A stretch of 64,000 nt of DNA from Mammaliicoccus sp. Dog046. GTDB lineage: Bacteria > Bacillota > Bacilli > Staphylococcales > Staphylococcaceae. Where the stretch lies: positions 1,846,446 through 1,910,445 of the forward strand of contig NZ_CP120131.1 in assembly GCF_034039665.1 (NCBI RefSeq), written 5' to 3'. A model generated the notes under the pieces. That model did not search any database. It was given only the letters and a program-made list of their open reading frames with translations, and had not been told where the DNA came from. Both the position numbers and the translations under genes were made by a program. How positions within the stretch are numbered: position 1 is the stretch's first letter; the number at the start of each line of letters is the position of its first letter. Positions 7,628 to 16,266 of this stretch are shown one piece after another.

Positions 7628-7813
7628 ATGACAGTTGCAGAAGTTGGAAATATTATTGAATTTCAAGATGGATTAAAAGGCCGCGTAGAAAAAATTAATG
7701 AAAATTCAGTTATCGTTGACCTAACAATTATGGATAACTTTGAAAGTTTAGAGTTACCTGAAAAAACGGTCGTGAATCATAAACGCTATACTATAATTTC
7801 TGAAGAGGGATAA
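7628..7813 (+). CDS. DUF2187 family protein (YkvS-like)
   Basis: This 61-residue protein begins MTVAEVGNIIEFQDGLKGRV and contains VEKINENSVIVDLT, the typical DUF2187 pattern: a small SH3-like KOW-type barrel. It is cytoplasmic and of unknown function. TAGGAGG lies eight bases before the ATG. The downstream membrane protein gene starts two bases after this stop, so the two are very likely co-translated. Confidence 0.82.
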   Translation: MTVAEVGNIIEFQDGLKGRVEKINENSVIVDLTIMDNFESLELPEKTVVNHKRYTIISEEG

Positions 7814-7815
7814 TA

Positions 7816-8421
7816 GTGAAAAATCAAATTAATGCTCAATTAATATGGTTCATTTCTAGTTTTGTATTTTTCCACCTTATATTATTTTTAATGCAAGGTG
7901 AAAAAGAAGTATTTTGGTATTTATATACAGGCATCATGTTGATTGCAGGTATAAGCTATATTTTTTATCAACGCGACATTAAATCTAAACGGTTACTACA
8001 ATCTATAGGTTATGGTTTAATTGGTGCAATCTTAATGGTTATTCTACAACTTTTGTTATCACAAGTTTATAGTGGGCTTTCTTATGCATCATTATTAAAA
8101 GAACTCATGTATGCTGGTGTGTTTTATAAATGGCAAATGCTTGTAACGATTGTAATCGCTATACCGTGTCATGAACTATATATTAGAACGATTCTACAAA
8201 ATCAACTACAAATGAAATTTTCACAACCGGTTATAGCAATTGTTGTTAGTGCATTAGCATCAAGTTCATTGTTTTTATATTTAGATAATATAGCTATTTT
8301 TATTTTTATATTTTTAGCACAATTAATATTATCTACTTTGTTCTACTATACAAAGAGAATAGTGACTTCTTATATTGCCCAAGTTGCAGCAATTATTATA
8401 CTTGTTATTATTTTTAGCTAA
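7816..8421 (+). CDS. CPBP-like polytopic membrane protein, motif degenerate
   Basis: This 201-residue membrane protein has about six or seven hydrophobic segments and starts at a GTG. The segment HELYIRTILQNQL looks like the EExxxR motif of CPBP (CAAX protease/bacteriocin-processing) intramembrane proteases, but the first of the two glutamates is replaced by His, and the later FxxxH motif is not visible. It may therefore be an inactive or diverged member. It follows the DUF2187 gene with a two-base gap and ends at a strong bidirectional terminator. In some CPBP relatives the role is bacteriocin immunity; here that is only a possibility. Confidence 0.65.
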   Translation: MKNQINAQLIWFISSFVFFHLILFLMQGEKEVFWYLYTGIMLIAGISYIFYQRDIKSKRLLQSIGYGLIGAILMVILQLLLSQVYSGLSYASLLKELMYAGVFYKWQMLVTIVIAIPCHELYIRTILQNQLQMKFSQPVIAIVVSALASSSLFLYLDNIAIFIFIFLAQLILSTLFYYTKRIVTSYIAQVAAIIILVIIFS

Positions 8422-8426
8422 ATTTA

Positions 8427-8472
8427 AAAACAGAAAGCATTCAATCATCTGATTGAATGCTTTCTGTTTTTT
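8427..8472. terminator. Bidirectional terminator
   Basis: A perfect stem of about 20 bp built on CAGAAAGCATTCAATCA and its complement, with A and T runs on either side, lies between the convergent membrane protein and flotillin genes. Confidence 0.95.
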
Positions 8473-8474
8473 TA

Positions 8475-10028
8475 TTATTTTTCTGTTTGATCGTTTACAT
8501 TAGTAGTTTCAGATACATCTTCTGTTTTTTCTTGTGCTACTACTTGTTCTGTCTCTTCTAATTCGTCTGTCTTTACTTCTGATTCTGCTTCATTTGCAAG
8601 TTCACTATCGTCATTAGCAGTCTCATTTTGTTCAAAAGCATATGTTTTCTTTTGATTAGAGACGTTTTCAAGCATCTTAGTTAAATTAAATCCTGTCATT
8701 TGATTTAATCCTTCTTCAGCATTTGCCATTTGAGAAATAATGCCGTTTGCTAATGAATTGATACCTTGTCCATTGCCACCGTCAAGAATACGGATATTCT
8801 CAACATTTGATAATGGTTCTGCAATTGCTTTCGCAAATTCTGGTAACGTTTGAATCATCATTTCAGCTAACATCACATCTTTATTTTCAGAAAGTGCTTT
8901 TGCTCTTTCTCTTAAACCATCTGCTTTAGCTTTTTCTTGTTCTCTAATAACTTCCGCTTCGGCTTTACCTTCTTTGATACGTGCTTCATAAGATGCTTCA
9001 GCTTGTTTAATTTTAATGGCTGCATCTGTTTCAGATTGTTGACGACGTACATCATCTTTCTGACGTTGAATGCGAACATCGTTTTCACGTTCCATTTGAA
9101 TTAAGTGTAATTCATTTTCTTTTTCAGTACGTTCTACACTCAATTGCTTTTCTTTAATTTCTAATGCTCTAGACTCACGCTCTAACTGACCAGAAGCTTC
9201 AGCTTGTGCTTTCGCTTTGTTTGTTTCACTTAAAATAGATTGCTCTTTTAAATCTTTTTCTCTACGAGAGTCAGCAACATTCATTTCACGAGAAATCTTT
9301 TCTTTCTCCGTTAATTCAGTGTTTTCTGCGATTTTCATCTCAGTTTCTCTTAAAGCATCACTTTCAGCAATATCTGCTTTTTTCTTAATTTTAGCGATCT
9401 CAGGTTTCCCTAGATTTTCTAAGTAACCTTCATTATCACTTATATCAGATAACCCTAGAGATGTAATCGTAAAGCCCATATTATTAAGTTGTTCTTGAGC
9501 AACTTCTGTTACTTTGTTATTAAACGCTTCTCTATCTGAGTTAATTTCTTCGACAGTCATTTTAGATAAGATTGCACGTAAGTTAGTATTTAATACTTGT
9601 GATATTTCATCAGACACTTCGTCTTTTGATTTACCTAAGAATTGTTCAGCATACTTCACGATGCCTTTTAACTGATCGGCAACTTTAACCGTTGCTACTG
9701 CTTCTGCCTCAATACCTACGCCTGCTTTAGTCCAGACAACAGGTGTTTTAATTTCTAATTGAAATGATTTTAAAGAAATACGTGTTGATGATTGGAACAT
9801 CTTCATTCTATAGCCGCCACCACGTACGACTCTCATATGACGTCCTTCATCATCTTGATACACATTGGATTCTGTTTTTGGGTCCCCAATATTTGGACCT
9901 GTAATAATTAAAGCTTCATTTGAAGGCACTGTTTTAAAACGCGCTTTCATGTAAAGGTACCATACTAATGATCCCAATAAGACTAGGCCTATTATGACCG
10001 CAATAATGATTAAAATTAATAAATTCAT
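8475..10028 (-). CDS. Flotillin (FloT/YuaG-like)
   Basis: This 517-residue protein has an N-terminal membrane segment (about residues 3-25), an SPFH/band-7 domain to about residue 210, and a long Ala/Glu-rich coiled coil (residues 215-390), followed by a Gly-containing segment and an acidic low-complexity tail. This is the architecture of YuaG/FloT, about 509 residues in Bacillus. FloA is shorter and has a different N-terminus. Flotillins scaffold functional membrane microdomains. S. aureus is known mainly for FloA, so a FloT type is a point of difference. It is monocistronic here, without the NfeD partner (yuaF) that often accompanies it. Confidence 0.88.
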   Translation of the reverse strand: MNLLILIIIAVIIGLVLLGSLVWYLYMKARFKTVPSNEALIITGPNIGDPKTESNVYQDDEGRHMRVVRGGGYRMKMFQSSTRISLKSFQLEIKTPVVWTKAGVGIEAEAVATVKVADQLKGIVKYAEQFLGKSKDEVSDEISQVLNTNLRAILSKMTVEEINSDREAFNNKVTEVAQEQLNNMGFTITSLGLSDISDNEGYLENLGKPEIAKIKKKADIAESDALRETEMKIAENTELTEKEKISREMNVADSRREKDLKEQSILSETNKAKAQAEASGQLERESRALEIKEKQLSVERTEKENELHLIQMERENDVRIQRQKDDVRRQQSETDAAIKIKQAEASYEARIKEGKAEAEVIREQEKAKADGLRERAKALSENKDVMLAEMMIQTLPEFAKAIAEPLSNVENIRILDGGNGQGINSLANGIISQMANAEEGLNQMTGFNLTKMLENVSNQKKTYAFEQNETANDDSELANEAESEVKTDELEETEQVVAQEKTEDVSETTNVNDQTEK

Positions 10029-10351
10029 CTTCGTTTCTCCTTACCTATGTATAATTAAATGAATATTTACTTAAATTATTTTATTATAAATTCAACATTA
10101 AGTATATAGCATAATACATTTATTTTAGTAAATGTATTAATTCTTTTTACCTATCATTAATTTTTACTATTATTTTAAAAACTATATATGCTACTAAGTG
10201 TAAATTTAAACTCTATAAGATATTTTGAATGTTTAATTTTATTCTTTTGTCTGATAACTAAAAATAGCTATAAAGAAATCTAATGTTCTAGATTTCTTTA
10301 TAGCTATTTTGTATCATTCATATAATTTTATATCTCATAAATACTTCAACA
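10029..10351. other. Non-coding stretch upstream of floT
   Basis: AT-rich sequence that must carry the flotillin promoter. No operator is recognised. The left end has the flotillin ribosome site AAGGAG, and the right end holds the terminator at 10257-10310. Confidence 0.5.
10257..10310 (-). terminator. Terminator of the SDR-Rrf2-permease operon
   Basis: A perfect 22-bp inverted repeat (10261-10282 with 10289-10310) with a six-base loop and a T-rich side on the minus strand. It lies downstream of the permease gene ending at 10352. Confidence 0.85.
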
Positions 10352-11578
10352 TTATTTAAATTCCATTGCAAATGGAAGTTTATCTTTACCGTTGAACCAT
10401 TTTAAAACTAGAAATTGTAACAGTGCCATCACTATAATAATTCCAATAACTACGGATATTGCTACTCCATAACTATAATGTCCTGCATTTGTAAACATTG
10501 CTTCTCTAAACCCTTGAATTACATATGACATTGGTGATAATGGATTAATTAATTGGAAGAACTTCGGTGAAAGTTCGATTGGAAACATTCCTTCACTTGA
10601 ACTCAATTGAAATACGAGTAAGATCATTGATAAAAATAGTCCTATTCTATCCAATAATAAGCCTAAGAACGATGTAATAGAAATAGCAGCAATCCCCCAT
10701 AATATACTCATTACAATAAATTGCGCTATATGATCAATATGTATTTGAAACACAAATATGACCAAAATATTCATTAAAATAGCAGCTAATGTACCTTCTA
10801 CTATATAAAACATAAATTTACCAAGCGTTTGCTTTATTACTGGTGTATCTCTATTAATTGTTTTTCTAAATGGATAAATTGCACAAATAGAAATTGCTAC
10901 AACAAAGAGGCTTACGCCAGCCATATAAGGAACGATACTCTCCCCATAATAATCAATATTCGTCGGGTTATTTTCAGTTACTTTAGTAGCATTATTCAGA
11001 ACCATTTCATTATTTTTATCAAAATTCATACCTTTTTGTTGAGTCGTTGTTTGACTCGATTTTGACTTATTAACATTATTAAATATTTCAGTTAAATATT
11101 TTGTACGTATATTTTGATTAATTGATTCTATTACAATATCAAGCGCCTTTTTAGAAGTTTGACTTCCAATATAACTAGCACCCGGATTAACTTGTGTTTC
11201 TATATTAATTTTTTTGGGATCCTTACTTAATATAGTTAATGCATTTTTCGAAGTATCTTCAGGAATAATAATCGTTCCTGATGATTCCCCAGATTTAAGT
11301 CGCTTTAATGCTTCTTTTTCATTTATACTTTGAAAATCAAAAGTATTTTTATCTTTTAATTTGTTAACTAAGTCATCACCTATAGAAATTGTTTTACCAT
11401 TGGTATCTATTGATTTATCGTGATTGACGACAGAAATTTTTAAATCTTTCGTTCTATCATATGGATTAAAAACCGATCCTACAAACATCGCGACGTATAT
11501 TGCTGAGACTAGTGATATTGATATCAATGAAATCATTAGCTTTCTATTTTTAAATATGAACTTAAATTCATTTAACAT
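10352..11578 (-). CDS. YhgE/Pip-type ABC-2 membrane protein
   Basis: This protein of about 408 residues has one N-terminal membrane helix (residues 12-35) and a large extracytoplasmic domain with the typical DLKISVVNHDKS strand and SGTIIIPEDTSKNAL. About five C-terminal helices follow, the last ending LVLKWF. This is the ABC-2/YhgE (phage infection protein-like) layout. The start at 11578 is chosen because AGGAGG lies eight bases upstream; an ATG at 11605 lacks one. No ATPase gene is adjacent. It is the last gene of an operon behind an Rrf2 regulator and an SDR. Export of a toxic or lipid compound is plausible but not shown. Confidence 0.8.
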   Translation of the reverse strand: MLNEFKFIFKNRKLMISLISISLVSAIYVAMFVGSVFNPYDRTKDLKISVVNHDKSIDTNGKTISIGDDLVNKLKDKNTFDFQSINEKEALKRLKSGESSGTIIIPEDTSKNALTILSKDPKKINIETQVNPGASYIGSQTSKKALDIVIESINQNIRTKYLTEIFNNVNKSKSSQTTTQQKGMNFDKNNEMVLNNATKVTENNPTNIDYYGESIVPYMAGVSLFVVAISICAIYPFRKTINRDTPVIKQTLGKFMFYIVEGTLAAILMNILVIFVFQIHIDHIAQFIVMSILWGIAAISITSFLGLLLDRIGLFLSMILLVFQLSSSEGMFPIELSPKFFQLINPLSPMSYVIQGFREAMFTNAGHYSYGVAISVVIGIIIVMALLQFLVLKWFNGKDKLPFAMEFK

Positions 11579-11625
11579 ATGAATAATTTCCTCCTGAATT
11601 TTCACATAACTATAGATCTCTCGAC

Positions 11626-12039
11626 CTATTTACATTTACTAATTTCATTTATAATATCTGCTAGTGTTTTATTTTTTAAATAAATATAAAACTGATCTTC
11701 TATATTATCAAAAGTAGGTATCAACACATTTTCAATATGTTTTCCTACAGGACAATTTTGATTCGCTTCAGTATGAACATCTAGTAATTTTTTATTTTTA
11801 TTGTTCACAGCTAAATAAATATCAAGTAAATTTAGTTCCTCTTTAGGTACATTTAAAATAATTCCACTTTTGCCTTGATAAGTCTTAATAATATCTGCTT
11901 TCTTTAACAGTGAGACTATTTTTCTTATATAACTTGAATTGGTTTTAACACTATTTGCAATATCTTCTGAATTGATATTTGGTGAGTACTTTGAAACCAT
12001 AACTAAAGTATGAATTGCGACAGAAAACTTTGAATCCAT
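11626..12039 (-). CDS. Rrf2 family transcriptional regulator
   Basis: This 137-residue protein has the Rrf2 winged helix: FSVAIHTLVMVSKY, then NSEDIANSVKTNSSYIRKIV as the recognition helix, then GKSGIILNVP as the wing. The three-cysteine Fe-S cluster of IscR/NsrR is not present; one Cys (NCPVGKHI) sits in the usual loop and one near the C-terminus. It therefore resembles YwnA-type members that sense reactive compounds. GGAG precedes the ATG. It lies inside the operon it probably represses, between the SDR and the permease. Repeated TACATGT boxes upstream of the SDR are candidate operators. Confidence 0.85.
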   Translation of the reverse strand: MDSKFSVAIHTLVMVSKYSPNINSEDIANSVKTNSSYIRKIVSLLKKADIIKTYQGKSGIILNVPKEELNLLDIYLAVNNKNKKLLDVHTEANQNCPVGKHIENVLIPTFDNIEDQFYIYLKNKTLADIINEISKCK

Positions 12040-12084
12040 GTAATTACTCCTTCATTTTTTATTAATCATATTTACTTAGTTAAA

Positions 12085-12888
12085 CTATATTTTTGAAATA
12101 ATTTTATCAAAAATACGTGTTGGTATAATTGTATTTAGGAAAATAAAAAATTTTGCTCCTCTTCCAACAACATATCTCACTTTAGGTTGCTTTTTATTAA
12201 CTACATTGGCAATCGCCTTTGATACGACTTGTGGTTTAGACAATAAGTTAGATGTATAAAGCTTTTTCATTCTATTTGACGATTTTAGTGCTTGTTTCTC
12301 ATATGCACTCCCTTGAGCAGAATCGGCTAATTTATTTGCAGCAATAATACCCCAGTCAGTTTTAATTGGTCCTGGTTCGATAACGGTTACTTCTATACCA
12401 TATTGTTTAGTTTCCAATCTCAATGTATCATTCAAAGCTTCAACTGCATATTTAGTCGCATGATACCAACCACCAAATGAAGCTGTAAACCTTCCATAAA
12501 TAGATGAAATATTAATAATATGTCCATCATTTTGTTTTCTCATAACTGGTATTATTTTTTGAGTTAAACTCGCTAATCCAAAAACATTTACGTCAAATTG
12601 ATTTCTGGCTTCTGTTAAAGACACATCTTCTATTGATCCATAAGATCCATAGCCCGCATTATTAATTAATACATCAATTCTATCTTGTTCACTTATAACC
12701 TTATTTACTGCAGATTCAATTGACTTTTCATCTGTAATATCTAAATATAATGATTTTATATTATTTAAGGACTCCAACTTTTCTAAATTTCTACCTGCTG
12801 CATACACAATATGACCTTGTGTAGCTAATAATTTAGCCGTTTCAAGTCCAATTCCATTTGTTGCACCAGTAATTAAAATAACTTTCAT
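12085..12888 (-). CDS. Short-chain dehydrogenase/reductase
   Basis: This 267-residue classical SDR has TGATNGIGLETAK at residues 7-19, NNAGYGSYGSIED near residue 83 and the catalytic YHATKYAVEALND near residue 147. The C-terminal hydrophobic tail (FIFLNTIIPTRIF) suggests membrane association, as in related retinol-dehydrogenase-like SDRs. AGGAGG precedes the ATG. It is the first gene of an operon with the Rrf2 regulator (45 bases downstream) and the YhgE-type protein. The substrate is unknown. The operon looks like a stress- or compound-inducible detoxification unit. Confidence 0.85.
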   Translation of the reverse strand: MKVILITGATNGIGLETAKLLATQGHIVYAAGRNLEKLESLNNIKSLYLDITDEKSIESAVNKVISEQDRIDVLINNAGYGSYGSIEDVSLTEARNQFDVNVFGLASLTQKIIPVMRKQNDGHIINISSIYGRFTASFGGWYHATKYAVEALNDTLRLETKQYGIEVTVIEPGPIKTDWGIIAANKLADSAQGSAYEKQALKSSNRMKKLYTSNLLSKPQVVSKAIANVVNKKQPKVRYVVGRGAKFFIFLNTIIPTRIFDKIISKI

Positions 12889-12907
12889 ACTTTCTTCCTC
12901 CTAGTTA

Positions 12908-12987
12908 ACATGTACATGTATTAAGCGCAAGTACATGTTGTCTAAAAAATATATTCAAATAACTTGTATTCACTTAAGATACATGTA
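12908..12987 (-). promoter_or_regulatory. Candidate operator boxes of the Rrf2 operon
   Basis: Three near-palindromic boxes occur: GTACATGT at 12912-12919, GTACATGT at 12931-12938 and TACATGTA at 12980-12987. The first two surround a possible promoter on the minus strand (-35 like TTAGAC at 12940-12945, -10 like TAATAC at 12918-12923). Binding by the Rrf2 protein of the operon is inference. Confidence 0.45.
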
Positions 12988-13015
12988 ATTCTAATACCGA
13001 TATATCAATATGTCA

Positions 13016-13050
13016 ATAAAAATATCGGCAAAGTCTAAGACTTTGCCGAT
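13016..13050 (-). terminator. Terminator of the nucleotidase-like gene
   Basis: A stem ATCGGCAAAGTCT with its complement and a T-rich tail on the minus strand. The same GCAAAG motif family recurs at 33250 and 51550. Confidence 0.85.
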
Positions 13051-13082
13051 TGGCTAAAGATTATCTATATAGAAAAGCACTT

Positions 13083-14594
13083 TTATTTAACTTCAAATTC
13101 ATAATCTAGGTCTATCTTCCCTTTTTTCTCTCCAATTTCATCAATCATATATTCAATTACAGTCTTCTTAGACATTTCATACGTAGATTCTTCGATAATT
13201 TTATTCACGTGTCTAAATATATAATCAGTCATAATGACATCATACTTCTGATCCATTTCTACTTGTTCTAGTTGCACTCTATTACCAACGGGTTTATTGA
13301 GATCAATGGTATATTTAAATCCTTTCCAAATAGTCATCAATGTTGGTTCTAATATATCTTCATTATAAATGATAGATTCATTTTCTTTCGACAAAGCTGT
13401 TGCTGTTCTCTCTATGATGCGCTTAATTTCTTTACCACTTAATTTAATGTGTATTGGTTTATCCGTATGGACATAAGCATTATAAACATCTTTCACATGC
13501 AACACGCCTCTCAATCCTTGACCAGTAGGATTCCCAATATGCGCACAAACAAAACTTTCTCCTGAAAATGCATGCGCCATACTATTTTGGATACACGCCA
13601 TAAATCGATGTGGTTTCGTAAATATATCTGTAAATTCTTTATAATTCAATACAACTGGACTATCTACGACACATTGCTCAGACCAATGTTGAACTGCCTT
13701 TTGATCAAAATGTGTAAGTTCTAATAAATCTCTATCTTCTGGATAACTTGAAATTTCAACATGTTTAATTGAAGTATCCACGATTTCGACAGAGTTTGTT
13801 CTTTTTCTAAATTGTATAGACATATCCACTATATTTGTAGCATCTTTACCAGGTTGTATAAATTGCGTTTCTGCGACTTTTAAATCTACATTATGCTCTT
13901 GATGCCCAGTAATAATCACATTAACGCCTTCTGTACTTTTAATCATATTTTCCGCGTTATTACTATAGTATGATCTGTAATTATTTTTATCTGTATATGT
14001 GTTTAAACCACCATGATACAACATAATTAAGAAGTCAGGACTTTCTTTCTCATGTAAATATCTTACCCAACGTTTAGCTGAGGTCATTGATTCACCAACG
14101 ACGACTTCATCTTCAAACTCGACGTTTTTATTTTCCATTAGTCCACTGGATGTAAATCCAATAATACCGATTTTAATACCATCTATATATTTCACAGTGT
14201 ATGGCGTTGTAAAATACGGTTCTCTCGTCTTACTATGTTCTATATTTGCTGCTAGCCATGGAAATCGACTTAATGCTATAGATTTATTTAAGAAGTCTAA
14301 GCCAAAATTAAATTCATCCGGGCTCACACCACTCGCATCGAATTGCATGTCATTCATTATTTTAATCATGGGATTTCTTTTATATGGCGCAATTTGTGCA
14401 TAATAAAATGCAAACATTGACCCAGACAACATCCCTCCATTATCTAATAAGAGTACATGATGATTTGCTTTACGTTTATGTTTAACATAAGTAGCCATCT
14501 TTAAGATGTTACCACTAATACCACTCTTACCTATCTGACCGTGTAAATCAGAAGTTGCTAATAAATCAATTGTCACGAGTTCATTTGTCTTCAA
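13083..14594 (-). CDS. 5'-nucleotidase/metallophosphatase-fold protein, metal site degenerate
   Basis: This 503-residue protein has an N-terminal calcineurin-like domain and a C-terminal 5'-nucleotidase domain (HIKLSGKEIKRIIERT). There is no signal peptide, so it should be cytoplasmic, unlike UshA. The DxH motif is kept (D16, H18). The GD motif reads DNGG (G54 in place of Asp), and the GNHE motif reads SPDE (P92 and D93 in place of Asn and His). The later motifs read YHGG and GHQEH. Several metal ligands are therefore missing, and nucleotidase activity is doubtful. It uses a TTG start behind GAGGGGG. It is divergent from the orphan sensor kinase gene. Confidence 0.82.
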   Translation of the reverse strand: MKTNELVTIDLLATSDLHGQIGKSGISGNILKMATYVKHKRKANHHVLLLDNGGMLSGSMFAFYYAQIAPYKRNPMIKIMNDMQFDASGVSPDEFNFGLDFLNKSIALSRFPWLAANIEHSKTREPYFTTPYTVKYIDGIKIGIIGFTSSGLMENKNVEFEDEVVVGESMTSAKRWVRYLHEKESPDFLIMLYHGGLNTYTDKNNYRSYYSNNAENMIKSTEGVNVIITGHQEHNVDLKVAETQFIQPGKDATNIVDMSIQFRKRTNSVEIVDTSIKHVEISSYPEDRDLLELTHFDQKAVQHWSEQCVVDSPVVLNYKEFTDIFTKPHRFMACIQNSMAHAFSGESFVCAHIGNPTGQGLRGVLHVKDVYNAYVHTDKPIHIKLSGKEIKRIIERTATALSKENESIIYNEDILEPTLMTIWKGFKYTIDLNKPVGNRVQLEQVEMDQKYDVIMTDYIFRHVNKIIEESTYEMSKKTVIEYMIDEIGEKKGKIDLDYEFEVK

Positions 14595-14748
14595 AGTTTA
14601 ACCCCCTCTTTTTATTTATTTTAACACTTTTAAATGATGAATGGTTCCATCTATATCATTACACATTCAATTGTTTTTGAGATTTATGTTGGCAATACAT
14701 ATTTAACATAATATACTCATTAAGTAGAATGTCACATAGGAGGACCCA

Positions 14749-16233
14749 ATGAAATCTTTTTCAAAAATTATTATACTCAATATTATTATTGCATTAATCA
14801 TATCAGTAACAGTCGGTGCATTAATAAATAGAAATTATACAAATAGAGTCAATCAACGATTAAACAATACTAAAGAAATCGTTAATCTAAAAATACAGTC
14901 TTTTATCAATGATACAACGAGTATTTCAGAATCATTAACAACCATATTATCAAATTCAGATAATGAGGCATTTGTTAATAAATTTTTGAAAGATAACCAT
15001 ATACGATACCAATGGATTGATCACATCTATGTAATAGATGAAAATAAGAAAGTGATTTATGATTCAAAAGGAAAAGGAAATATAAAGCAAGATGAGGAAC
15101 ATTTTAATAATTATAAATTTCACTTTCCTATTAATGAATCTTCAATTTTAAGTAGTAAATCAAATAATTTAAAACGTCCAGATACTTTATTGTTAACTAA
15201 CGATTTAAATATTAATCATAAAAGCTATACTGCAGCTACAGTAATCAATATGCGTGCGTTTAAGGATGAAATCAAATTGATTACAAAACGATTTAACATT
15301 GAAGTCAAAGGCATTGATGGCACTAAATTTTATGAAGTTGGTAAACAGCATCAACAATCTAAAGAAATCACTTATATGTATAAAGATCTTCCCGTCTTCA
15401 TCACGATTTCAGGACAATACAACTATATTACGCGAATCATATTACCAAGTATATTTATATTTTTAGTCATTTTCTTATTATTAACGATACTCGCGCTTTT
15501 ATATAAGAGCCGAACTGAACGAATGGAACATGAAAAGCTAATTGACCAAGCGAATAATGAGAAATTACGTCTAATCGGTACGCTTGCTGCTAATACAGCA
15601 CACGAAATTAAAAATCCACTTACAAGTATTAATGGATTTATTGAACTCACAAGAATGAAATACGATAAAGATTATAAAGATCGACACTTTAATATCATTA
15701 CTGAAGAACTTGATAGAATTAATAATATCGTGACGCAGTTTTTATATTTAGGAAAGCCAACCAATTTAACATATACAAACGTTAATATCGCACAAGTAAT
15801 TTCTGATGTACAAACATTTCTAGCATATGAACTAGAACAACATAATATCAATATACATTTAAAATTACCTGAAGAATCGATTTATGCATATATTTCAGAA
15901 GATCAACTCAAACAAATACTTATTAATTTAATACAAAACGCAAAAGATGCACTTGAACAAACAACAAATCCGGCAATTGAAATACAATTACAACAGCAAA
16001 GTCCGGGACAAGCATGCATCATATTTAAGGATAACGGCATGGGCATCTCTAAAGAAACACAAGAACAAATATTCGAACCATTCTTTACAACAAAAGAATC
16101 AGGAAGCGGCTTAGGTTTATACTTAAGTAAAAAATTAATCGAAGACTGGAAAGGACACATCGAAGTACAATCTCATAAAAACGAAGGAACAACCTTTATC
16201 ATTACGTTACCTTTAAATATAAGCAAAAAATAA
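14749..16233 (+). CDS. Orphan sensor histidine kinase (KinB-like)
   Basis: This 494-residue kinase has a membrane helix at residues 7-27, an extracytoplasmic domain to about residue 225, a second helix at 228-250 and no visible PAS domain. Next come a HisKA domain with the phosphoacceptor H285 in AHEIKNPLTSINGF and an ATPase domain with DNGMGIS near 428 and GSGLGLYLSKKL near 456. The NPLTSINGF signature is typical of Bacillus sporulation-type kinases. AGGAGG precedes the ATG, and a terminator follows directly. No response regulator gene is adjacent on either side, so it is an orphan within this window. The signal is unknown. Confidence 0.88.
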   Translation: MKSFSKIIILNIIIALIISVTVGALINRNYTNRVNQRLNNTKEIVNLKIQSFINDTTSISESLTTILSNSDNEAFVNKFLKDNHIRYQWIDHIYVIDENKKVIYDSKGKGNIKQDEEHFNNYKFHFPINESSILSSKSNNLKRPDTLLLTNDLNINHKSYTAATVINMRAFKDEIKLITKRFNIEVKGIDGTKFYEVGKQHQQSKEITYMYKDLPVFITISGQYNYITRIILPSIFIFLVIFLLLTILALLYKSRTERMEHEKLIDQANNEKLRLIGTLAANTAHEIKNPLTSINGFIELTRMKYDKDYKDRHFNIITEELDRINNIVTQFLYLGKPTNLTYTNVNIAQVISDVQTFLAYELEQHNINIHLKLPEESIYAYISEDQLKQILINLIQNAKDALEQTTNPAIEIQLQQQSPGQACIIFKDNGMGISKETQEQIFEPFFTTKESGSGLGLYLSKKLIEDWKGHIEVQSHKNEGTTFIITLPLNISKK

Positions 16234-16266
16234 AAAGAGAAGTCGAATATCGACTTCTCTTTTTTT
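16234..16266. terminator. Bidirectional terminator
   Basis: A stem AAAGAGAAGTCG with its complement and a T run of eight lies between the convergent kinase and ktrD genes. Confidence 0.9.
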
